Positions 11,580 through 20,795 of a stretch of 64,000 bases of DNA are shown piece after piece. Below the pieces are notes generated by a model. The model was not told the DNA's origin, did not search any database, and was given only the letters and a program-made list of their open reading frames with translations. Numbering within the stretch: the stretch's first letter is position 1; every line of letters begins with the position of its first letter. Origin of the DNA: Strongyloides papillosus (lineage: Eukaryota; Nematoda; Chromadorea; Rhabditida; Strongyloididae); the NCBI GenBank assembly GCA_005656395.1, contig SRSI01000031.1, positions 372,001 to 436,000 of the forward strand, read 5' to 3'. Made by a program: the position numbers and the translations under genes.

Positions 11580-12902
11580 TTACAAATATATTTCTTCTTT
11601 TTCTACATTTGACTTTAAAAATACATTTTTTAAAGCTGCTTCAAAGTCTTCCATCTTTACAATTTTACGGAGATTACGTAGTGCCAACATTCCAGCCTCA
11701 GTACATATAGATTTGATTTCAGCTCCACTCATATTTTTTTCTTTTAGTAGTATTTTTTCAAAAACAATGTTTTTATCTAAATTCATTTGACTTGTATGTA
11801 TTTTAAAAATACGTAGTTTAGATTTTTGATCTGGTTTAGGTAATTCTATTTTTCTATCTATTCTTCCCGGTCTTATTAATGCAGGATCGAGAGATTCTAT
11901 TCTATTAGTTGCCATGACTACTTTTACTTCTCCACGGTCATCGAAACCATCTAATTGATTTAGAAGTTCTAACATTGTACGTTGGATTTCTCTTTCACCT
12001 TTACAGGATGTGTCAAAACGCTTTGTTCCAATGGCATCAATCTCATCTAGAAATAAAATACATGGTGCATATTGTTTGGCCATCTCAAAAAGGTGTCTTA
12101 TTTGTTTAGGTCCCTCACCAGAAGTTTTGCGTACAAGATCACTACCACAAGCACGTAAAAATGTTGCATTTGTAGAATTAGCTATAGCTTTAGCTAACAA
12201 TGTTTTTCCCGTTCCTGGAGGACCATATAAGATAACACCTTTAGGATTACTAATTCCCATTTGAGTATATACTTCTGGATGAGTTAAAGGAAATTCTACA
12301 GCCTCTCTTAATTCTATAATTTGTTGATCTAATCCAGCAATCTCAGCAAAAGTTTCTTTTGGTTTTTTAGTTACTTTATAGGTGTTAATAGTTTCATCAT
12401 CATTGTCCCTCAATATACCAACAACTGCAACAGGCACATTTTTTGAAGTACCACCTGCTTTAACCAGAACTGTAGCATTGATTTTCAGTAGAGATTTGTC
12501 AACAATTGATAATATCGGAACATAAAATTCTCTCTTTGAATGTGACATTGATACAATAGCATGTTTCTCATCCTCAAAAAGTTCTAATATTTTACCAATA
12601 CCTACAACTTTTCCTCGAAGTTTATTAATGGTTTTTTTGTCTTCAATAGCATGCTTGTCAAATTTCTGATTTTTGGAGGTTACCTTAACATAGTCTTTTT
12701 CCATTTGTAAGTAATCATGAACTCGTTGCATGCGTTTCAATCTTAAATAACAACATTTCTGAGGGTATATTTTTGGAACTTTATTAAGGATGTCTTCTGA
12801 TTTATCTACTTGAAGGATTTTTCTAGATACTTTGTTTGGTGCGTGTTTTGGTACATCTATATGTGCAGGAGGTTGTATATTTCCATTTTGAAGATTACCC
12901 AT
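11580..12902 (-). CDS. Divergent paralogue of proteasome regulatory ATPase Rpt2 (PSMC1)
   Basis: AAA+ ATPase of the 26S proteasome base family, 440 residues in one exon, the usual Rpt2 length. It has MG at the start as in myristoylated Rpt2, an OB-fold region (about 110-175), Walker A GPPGTGKT near 227, Walker B FLDEIDAIG near 281, sensor region MATNRIESLDPALIRPGRIDR and a C-terminal HbYX-type end (IYL). GEREIQRTMLELLNQLDGFD is Rpt2-like. Oddities: pore loop 1, KYLGDG in Rpt2, reads KTSGEG near residue 256, so the substrate-gripping aromatic is missing; a few residues are inserted in the OB region (KAGGTSKNVP); residue 6 is Asn, where myristoylation prefers Ser or Thr. Many normally fixed positions differ. 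I infer a lineage-specific paralogue, with the standard Rpt2 elsewhere in the genome. It starts 94 bp after the small membrane-protein gene upstream on the same strand. Confidence 0.85.
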   Translation of the reverse strand: MGNLQNGNIQPPAHIDVPKHAPNKVSRKILQVDKSEDILNKVPKIYPQKCCYLRLKRMQRVHDYLQMEKDYVKVTSKNQKFDKHAIEDKKTINKLRGKVVGIGKILELFEDEKHAIVSMSHSKREFYVPILSIVDKSLLKINATVLVKAGGTSKNVPVAVVGILRDNDDETINTYKVTKKPKETFAEIAGLDQQIIELREAVEFPLTHPEVYTQMGISNPKGVILYGPPGTGKTLLAKAIANSTNATFLRACGSDLVRKTSGEGPKQIRHLFEMAKQYAPCILFLDEIDAIGTKRFDTSCKGEREIQRTMLELLNQLDGFDDRGEVKVVMATNRIESLDPALIRPGRIDRKIELPKPDQKSKLRIFKIHTSQMNLDKNIVFEKILLKEKNMSGAEIKSICTEAGMLALRNLRKIVKMEDFEAALKNVFLKSNVEKEEIYL

Positions 12903-12996
12903 CGCAATAAATGAAAAAAATATAAAATAAATTAAAATTTATATATTTTTATTAATATTAAATTTGAATAATAAAAAAATTGAATAAATGAATTTA

Positions 12997-13366
12997 TTAT
13001 TTCATTAGATAACGAAAAACAGCAAAACACATTATTATTAAAAATATTGTTAATGTAATCCAAAATGAGACTCTATAAATTAATTTATTATAAATAATAT
13101 ATCAAAACATACATGAACCATGTTTCAAATTTCAGACAACACATGAAAGGATTTTCCTCACAACATGTCCAATAATGAAAAACACTTCCAGTCCCACATA
13201 TTTCTCCAATACCTACATTGCCACCTAAAGATCCTTGAAATGATGGAAGAAAATTGTTTCTAAATCCCAGTAAATTCCCATTTCCAGGACATGAATAAAC
13301 AGATGGCGTTCCTTCAACAAAGGCACTTAAATATGAGACAATTGGTATTAAAAGATTAACAATCAT
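12997..13366 (-). CDS. Small Cys-rich single-pass membrane protein, nematode type
   Basis: Exons 13366-13113 and 13072-12997 with a 40 bp intron (GTATGT to TTTATAG) give 109 residues. An N-terminal hydrophobic segment (MIVNLLIPIVSYLSAFVEG) looks like a signal peptide. The middle has a GNGNLLGF stretch and a Cys cluster (CGTGSVFHYWTCC, then CCLKFETW). Splicing adds a clear transmembrane helix (SFWITLTIFLIIMCFAVF) and a short RYLMK tail; without it the chain would end in unrelated residues. The arrangement resembles small nematode type I membrane proteins with paired CC motifs, but I cannot name a family or function. The next gene on this strand, the Rpt2 paralogue, begins 94 bp downstream. Confidence 0.75.
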
Positions 13367-15022
13367 TTTGTTAAAAAATTTTCTTTGATGATAACAAATG
13401 AAATTGAAAAATTGTTAGAGGTTACCAATCTAATGGAAGTATATTTTGATATTTTATTGAGGTTTTTATTTAAATGCACATTTTTTGAAAGTGAGGGTAA
13501 TGAAGTATTACATACTTTGTTTCATAAAAGTAATCATCCAGTTTTTGGTTTCTATTTTGTTTATCTGTATAAATCAGGAATTAACGTTATACATTATCAA
13601 TTTTTAATTGCATAAAGTACAATTAATAAAATGTTTTTGTTGTTAAAATTATTACATCATATCAAGAATAGATTTAGTGATAATTATGCGCATAAAGTTA
13701 TTAAAATTATTCTTTTTGCCTCCCATATATAATAGGAACTATAATATATTAATATCAATGCAAATTGGGTGCATAAATTTTGATCATGTAATGTATCATT
13801 ATTTTATATCATAAAAAAATAATAAAAAATGCATATTATAAATTTAAAATAGTTGATAAAATTGATAATATCATAATAATTTCATAAAATTTAATTTTTA
13901 TGGAAGCAATTTTTAGAAAAACATTTTTTCAACGGGGGTAAATGTTTTGAATGAAAAGATTATAAGGATTATTACTATTTGCAACATTATGACAGCATAT
14001 ATGTTATAATTTAAACAAACATTTTTGTCCATAATTTTTATTTCAATATAAAATATATAATAATAATATATTGATAGTTGTTTAAACATAAAAAGTCATA
14101 AAGATATTGTAAATGAAATAAGAAAGATCTTTACAAAACATTATAAATTTTTAATACAATATACAATTTTCCCAATAAGTAAACTTATTAGATTATGGAT
14201 GTTATTATAAAAATTTTTCTTACATAAAAATTATATAAATAAACGTTAATTATAAGCAAATTACATTTTATATATTTTGTTGTCTTTCAGTGTATACATA
14301 AAAATCTAAAGTAGCATGAAAAATACATTGAAATGATAATTAAATAAATAATTAAATGTTAGCTAACTGTTGTAAATAATTCAATTTGTATTAATCAAAT
14401 TTTATCTATCAAGTTTAAATTTATTTAAAATTAGCAAATATTTTAATAGGTTAATCGTGGATACTCTAAGTGGTCATTTTTAAAGGATATTTCAAAAAGT
14501 AACCTAAAATAATTTGTGAATTTCAAAAAGTAGATCATTTATACAACCCGATTTTTGTGATAAAATGTTTGATAAAATAAAATGTAGAAAATAACTACTA
14601 AACTTCATCCAGAAAAATAATTGCATAACAAAATATTTTTATATGACAGTGCATATGCCATTTTAATTTAATAAGTTTGCATGTAAAATCAACAAATCAC
14701 GTTCAAATTTAAACAATGACGTACACTCTACATAAGACTACAAATAAAAGCTATTTTTTTAATAGAAATAAAATTTTAATAAACAGTATCACAGAATATA
14801 TAAAAATTAAAGTGCAGAGCTTAGTATTTCAAGATAAAATTCCCAATACATCAACGTAATACATCAGAATTTTCATAATTCAAAAGCATAATTTATTATA
14901 TTTAACTAAAAAATATACAACAAAAATATTATCTAACTTATCTCTACGAATTTTTTCCTTATGTTCCAAACATGGAAGAAAAAATTCATTAATTTATTTT
15001 TTATAATCTCTTTGTTTCGAAA
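13367..15022. other. AT-rich intergenic region
   Basis: Holds the promoter of the small membrane protein and the 3' flank of the Obg gene. An open run at 13385-13615 (plus, 76 codons) has no recognised content. Many A- and T-runs; no repeat family identified. Confidence 0.5.
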
Positions 15023-16211
15023 TTATATTATTTTTACCGTTCCATCACTTTCTTCTGGAAATTCTATTTCATCCATTGTTCTCAAAGGATATTTTTCATC
15101 ATACAATTTTTTTACAATCTCTTGGAAATTGTTAAGTCTACCCTCCTTGGCACTAATTTTAATAATTGATTTAAATGTTATTGGATTACTGGGACGAATA
15201 TTTTCAGGAACTTGTTCAAGCCATTTTTTGCTTTTAATATTATCTATAATACTATCAGCAATTTTATCTCCATCTTCGAGGTCAATTTTATTGAGAACTA
15301 AAACAACAGGTTTACGTAGTAACTTCTTGTCATATTTTTCTAGTTCTCGATTTAAAATTGAGATACATTCTAACGGATTACGAAAAGTGTTATCAGTATT
15401 GGTAGGTAAATAAAAACCAGAGATATCAACAATCATTGCAACTATATCACTATATTCTAAATGTTTTAAAAATTCATGTCCTCTTCCTCTATTAGCATGG
15501 GCACCTTCAATTAAACCTGGTAAATCAGCAAATGTCAAAGAAAATGGAAAGTCATATTGTTCATCGCTTGAATATTTATAATGGCAAACCTGTGGCTTTA
15601 ATGTTGTAAAAGGATATGGAGCTATTTTTACAGGTTTTTTTGGTACTAATGCTTTTAATAAAGTACTTTTCCCAGCATTTGGTAAACCTAAAAATCCAAC
15701 ATTTGCTTTAATTTTCAGATGTAGAGTTACTAAAAGTTTATCTCCTTTTCTGCCTTGATAATTGTTTGCAGCACAACCTCCCCAACCACCTTTAGCTACT
15801 AAGTATCTAAAATTTTCCCTATCACAACGTGCCACTAAGATTTGATTCATTTCATTTATACATTCAACACCTAATGGTACTTCTAAAATCTAAAATAGTT
15901 TTAAAAATTTATAATTTATATTTACATACTGTATGTTTTCCATGTTTACCAACAAGATTCATTACTGTACTACTAACACCATTTTCAGATTTGATAACAT
16001 GACCAGAATTAATAAATTTTTTTAAAAATGAATTAAATGTTAAGGAATATTTAGGAACAAATATTATATCTCCTCCGTTTCCTCCGACTCCATTGTACCT
16101 GGCTAAACCATTACCTCCACTACCTGCTTTAATTGATAAACGAATTTTATCATTTGCAAGAATACCAGTGACTTCGGATATTGATGCAAATCGAAGAAAG
16201 GACAGACGCAT
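15023..16211 (-). CDS. Mitochondrial Obg-family GTPase (MTG2/GTPBP5-like)
   Basis: Predicted GTPase for assembly of the large mitochondrial ribosomal subunit. Exons 16211-15930 and 15889-15023 (40 bp intron, phase 0) give 382 residues. The first part is the glycine-rich Obg fold (IKAGSGGNG, GVGGNGGDI, later GGWGGCAANN). The G domain follows with G1 GLPNAGKST, G3 DLPGLIEGA and G4 LNKIDLED. A basic, hydroxylated N-terminus (MRLSFLRFASIS) fits a short mitochondrial targeting signal. Splicing restores ILEVPLGVE, matching the bacterial Obg stretch before the second glycine-rich loop. A bacterial-type ObgE is less likely given the intron and leader. Confidence 0.88.
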
Positions 16212-16457
16212 TTGAATAAAATTTGATTATTACCTAAAGAAATGCTGATTTATAAATAAAATATATGATTATAAATTATTTTATAGAAAAAAAATCAAAA
16301 CCTTTCTTACTATTTTTCTACAATTTTCAAAATCTTATTTGGTACTTAAATTTTAAAAAGTTACAAATAAATATAATTCCAATTTGTTTCAAAGCGATTA
16401 TTTAATTTTACAAAGAAGCGGCAGATAAATTTTATCAAATAATTTATACCTACATTC

Positions 16458-16884
16458 ATGAATAATATACTTTTTTCCTTGTCACCTGAGCATCAGTTTG
16501 TGACGTCAAATTACGAAAACATTGATGAATACTGTGATGAACCAATTGTCCCTCAGTCAAAAAATAAAAAGAAGAAAAAAGTTTCCAAAATTGATGATTC
16601 TACCCGATTTTACATGAACATGTTACAGCTAGCTAAAAAGCTGTATACATGTAATTTATAAGCTATAATCTGTTTACAGGTAATTTTTTGTTGACTATAA
16701 GATAGAAGCTATTTACAAAGCTATGAAATAAGAATATTACCTGTATCCAGATTGTATATTGGAAAATAATAAAAACTTGAAGGTTCGTGAAGGCAAATTA
16801 ACGGAGATAAAGAGGAAATCTCGTAAAAGACGGGCAATCGATGGACATTCTGATAGGAACAATATTAGAAATATCAATAAATGA
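16458..16884 (+). CDS. Candidate small basic protein, or N-terminal exons of haspin
   Basis: Exons 16458-16650 and 16751-16884 (donor GTAATT, acceptor CTGTATCCAG) give 108 residues. The sequence has a run KNKKKKKVSK in the middle and a basic end (IKRKSRKRR). No family recognised. The downstream haspin gene begins after an acceptor at 17099, 215 bp on. A donor at 16783 (AAG then GTTCGT) would also join in frame to the haspin exon at 17100, so this may be the haspin N-terminus and not a separate gene. Codon choice fits local genes. RNA data would separate the two models. Confidence 0.4.
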
Positions 16885-17099
16885 CTTTTTTATTTTAAAA
16901 TTTTTTTATTTGCAAATTTGTTTTAGATAAAAACTTTATTCTAGTTCTACTCTAATTAAAAATACACTTAATTATATTAAGATTGTATATTGATTTACTG
17001 TTAAATCTATGAACGTATAGAAAATAGTATGGAAACATTATTAAACTATATATAGAGTATATTTCGTAAAAATACTTTGTAAACATTTAGTCTATACAG

Positions 17100-19299
17100 G
17101 CATTTAGTTTCCACACTAAACTTAACTGTAAAATACCTAAATCTAGTCTAGGAAAATCAAAATTTGTAAAACCGGGTATAGTTTCGACTAAATCGAGAAA
17201 ATCAAAAAAAATTCTAAGAGAAGAAAATAAAAAGAAAGTTGAAGATTTTATGAAAGCTGTGAAAGAAAATGATTCTTTTAGAGATCAAATAGTGTCTGAA
17301 AATGAAAAAAAACAAATAGATGATGTGTATAAGGTCTGTTTATTTTTGTCAAATTTAATATATAATTGATATATTTTAGTCTTTTGATGTTTCTGATGTT
17401 AAACTAATATATGAGCCCGAATGTAAAGATGTTGAAATTATAAGCTCAGAAGTGACAATTCAAGAAAAACTTAGTGATTCACATAGTGAAATTGATAATT
17501 TAAAATCTGACGATAAGGACAATACAGTACAACAAGTTAGTTCAAACGATAGTCTAGATATGAAGTCTGTAAAATCAAAGGATTCATCTTTTTCTAATTC
17601 AATTTACCATACTAGTCTTACAGTTGACCAAAATCTGACTGATCCAATTAACGGATATTCAAATAAACTAGACAAGACGTTAGAAATATCAACGGAAAAG
17701 ACAGATTTAATGAGGAACTCAATAATCTCACTAAATTCTACTACCCCGGTGCAAGATACAAGTAATCAAATTAGTCAAAATCTAAATGACGTTTGTGGAT
17801 TACCAGAAATAAATAACCAAGCTATTTTTGAAGAACCGAAAAACGAAACCTACTCCTCATCCGACGATGAAGGATCACTCCGATTTGTAACAATTGAGAG
17901 GGGAAATACTGTAAAAGATAGTAAAATTTCTAGTAAATATAAAAATCAGAAGGACCAAGATAAACAGAGAAACTCAATATTTTATCATGGAAAGCCTAGA
18001 AGAAAAGTTCCTGTTAGATGTGTAATACCCATTGATGATGATTTTTATGACGGTACAGTATTTTTTAAAGAGTCTTTTCACATTGAAAATAAAATTGATG
18101 ATGAAGAAAATGTTAAATGTAATCAACGTTTTTCTTTACCAAAAAAGAGGAAGTCTAATGAGAGAAAAAGTTGCATTAGTGCTTCAAAAAGAGAATTGAC
18201 AGAAGTCCCAAGTTTAGAAATGAGTAGGTACTTTTTAGATATAACTCAAGAGGATTTAACAGCTTCTATAATGACGATTGACGATATGTTGAAATTAATG
18301 GGACAGGAAAAATTGGTCTCATTTCGTAAATTGCTTCCACAAAAAATTAAGAAAATTGGTGAAGGTTCATTTGGGGAAGTGTATTCTGCAAAAAATTCAA
18401 AAAACCAAAATGTCATCTATAAAGTTACACCATTTGAACCAGACGATAAGACAAAAACTATGGTTAATGGAGATATTCTAAAGGGTTGTCGAGAACTTTC
18501 AGTAGAATATGTTGTTACAAATGAAATGTCTAAACTAAGTGAAATGTCAAATTTTTGCTGCGATAATTTCGTCAAACTGTATAGAGGTATTGTTGTTAAA
18601 GGGATGTATCCTAAAATTCTATTAGACGCCTGGAAAGCTTATGAAAAAAACAATGAAATATTTAATGAAGATCCATTGGAATATAAAGATAAAGTTAACT
18701 ACTATATGATTCTTGAATTAGAAGATGCTGGAATTGAGTTAGAAAAATTTGATGACATAAAGAGGCCTCAAGCATATTCTATAATCTTCCAACTTATTCA
18801 TTGTTTGAGAATTGCTGAAACTGTGTTCTTATTTGAGCATCGTGATCTTCATGAATCAAATATTTTAATTCAAAAGGTTGATAAAGATGTTGATATTGAA
18901 TACAAATACAACCTAAATGAATACAAGTTAAAATCGTTTGGAGTGAAAATTAAGATTATTGATTACACTCTTTCGAGGATGAATTTGAGAAATGAAGAAT
19001 ATTTTCTAGATTTGGACAAAGTTAATGGTCTTTACGATGAAAATTGTGATCCAGATACATTTCAAAGTGTTTACTTAAAGATGCGGAAAATCACAAATGG
19101 TGATTGGTCGAAATTTTATCCAAAGAATAATTTATTTTGGATAATATACCATGTCAAAAGGCTTTTTTCTTTTAAAGGTATAGAAGATCGTGAATTTGTG
19201 AATTTTTTCCTAAAAGATGTTTCTGAAATGGAATGCTTGGAGGAGCTTATTAATAACGATAAATTTATCAATTTTCAGAAGAAATTTATTGTCGAATGA
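17100..19299 (+). CDS. Haspin-family atypical protein kinase
   Basis: Haspin phosphorylates histone H3 Thr3 in mitosis and so guides the chromosomal passenger complex. Exons are 17100-17333 and 17380-19299 with a 46 bp intron. The first in-frame ATG is 17250 (about 667 residues); the frame stays open upstream to an acceptor CTATACAG at 17099, which may be a trans-splice site or a link to exons near 16458. The N-terminal half is Ser/Asp/Lys-rich and not conserved. The C-terminal kinase domain has the loop GEGSFGEV, lysine in VIYKV, catalytic loop EHRDLHESN and the haspin mark IIDYTLSR in place of DFG. The haspin signature, rather than a standard Ser/Thr kinase, is clear. Confidence 0.9.
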
Positions 19300-20030
19300 T
19301 AAAGTTCTCTATATTTTCCATTATTGTAAATAATTGTAGATATGTATATATTTAATTGTCTTAACTTTTAACTTGTACAATTGTATAAAAGAACTAAGCA
19401 TTATTATTAAGATTTCAAAGTAATGTTATGATAAGAAATCAGTTTATAAGATGTAAATAACTTTTTGTTACTAAAGATATTTTAAACCATATTAAGCAAT
19501 TTCTATTTTGTTAAATGATATACAATTTAAAACAGTTCTATATAATCCGCTTGATTTTTCGTTAAAATGACACTTTTTTCTTTATTGGTAAAGTAAAAAA
19601 ATTGCGACCATTTGATGTGGACGATGTATGAACACATGCAATTTTAAAATAAACATTAAAAACAAAAATTATCTCCTACAAAAGAAATATTGGTATCATT
19701 TCTCACAACACTAATAATCCATTTACTGGTATTAAATTTTTCACAAAAATATAACATTCAATACTTAATTTTTTCTCAAATTTCAAACATATTATATGTA
19801 GACACTGCAAAAAACAAAATTAAATAATCACAAATTCCCACAAGCATTTATAAATTTTTTTGCAACTATAACAATAACGCTAAAACTGCTAAAAAACATC
19901 ACTAAATATTGAATAATTGTATTTATTGTTAACTTTAACCAACAAAAAATAATGTGTGTAAACGTAAAATAACTTTATTAAAGTCTCTATAATAATATAC
20001 TATTTATAATAACAATAACAAAACAATAAC
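19300..20030. other. Convergent intergenic region
   Basis: 3' flanks of haspin (plus) and the SKN-1-like gene (minus). AT-rich; no other feature seen. Confidence 0.6.
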
Positions 20031-20795
20031 CTAAAATCTCATTTGTGATCCTTTTTTTTGACGGTACAAGGCAACAGACTTCTTATTTCTACCTGGAAAA
20101 TATTGGTATACAAGAGTAGAAAAAATATATTGAAACATACCTCTTCTTCGTATTGCCTTAATTAACAAAATTTGTTCATCACTAAATTGGTATTTAGCAA
20201 TAAAGCTCTTCAGTTGTTCATAAGTAAATTCAGCTATCTGCGTAGGAGTCGCTGGGATATTATTGTTCCTGGCTAGTTCAATATCCTTATTATTCTTTCT
20301 TCTGGGCTGTTTCTTTCTATTGGGGACATCTGGAGATGATGAATTACTTCTGTATCCGGATGATTTCCCTTGTGATTGTAAATATGATGGTACAGAAAAT
20401 GATGATCCACTAACTTCTTCCTTTATGTCATCGGCTTCCTCAAGTAACATTCTATTATTATTATGAGTAGAGAGATCCGCAGCCAACAATTCATGACGTA
20501 TTTCTGTACCAAAGTTATCAGGGAAATTTGAATGTCTTGTTGAAGGATTATCATCAGTAATCTCCTCTTTAACTTGAGCACTCATTTGACCTCCATTATG
20601 TTCCTGGTATCTATAGTATTCAGAAGAAGGAAAGATATTATCAAAATCAGCATAAAATCGGGATCCATCATCGTGATTCTGTTGTCCCATGTACTGATCC
20701 ATTCCTGTAGAAGAATGATAAGAAGAATAATAACGGCCATCAATATCTGGTAGAAGGTAGTCGTCATACATATCGTGAGGTGAACGAGGAAGCAT
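20031..20795 (-). CDS. skn-1: SKN-1/Nrf-type CNC transcription factor
   Basis: Predicted master regulator of oxidative stress and detoxification genes and of early endoderm fate, by analogy with C. elegans SKN-1. Exons 20795-20141 and 20092-20031 give 238 residues. The start MLPRSPHD follows TTGATAAG; an upstream in-frame Met would add only an AT-derived hydrophobic leader. The N-terminal part is acidic with Tyr/Ser-rich stretches, suiting an activation domain. At the C-terminus the CNC motif (TPTQIAEFTYEQLKSFIAKY, then SDEQILLIKAIRRRG) runs into a basic region RNKKSVALYRQKKGSQ and then stops, with no leucine zipper, as in SKN-1. The 48 bp intron lies inside RRRG/RNKK, is divisible by three and lacks stops. 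Base-contacting positions differ from SKN-1 (NKVAARTCR becomes NKKSVALYR), though Asn and Arg seven residues apart are kept. Confidence 0.85.
   Translation of the reverse strand: MLPRSPHDMYDDYLLPDIDGRYYSSYHSSTGMDQYMGQQNHDDGSRFYADFDNIFPSSEYYRYQEHNGGQMSAQVKEEITDDNPSTRHSNFPDNFGTEIRHELLAADLSTHNNNRMLLEEADDIKEEVSGSSFSVPSYLQSQGKSSGYRSNSSSPDVPNRKKQPRRKNNKDIELARNNNIPATPTQIAEFTYEQLKSFIAKYQFSDEQILLIKAIRRRGMFQYIFSTLVYQYFPGRNKKSVALYRQKKGSQMRF

Noticed and set aside
13385..13615. 76-codon plus-strand open frame next to the small membrane protein start
   Set aside because: No recognisable content or splice signals. A few frames of this length are expected by chance in this much AT-rich DNA.
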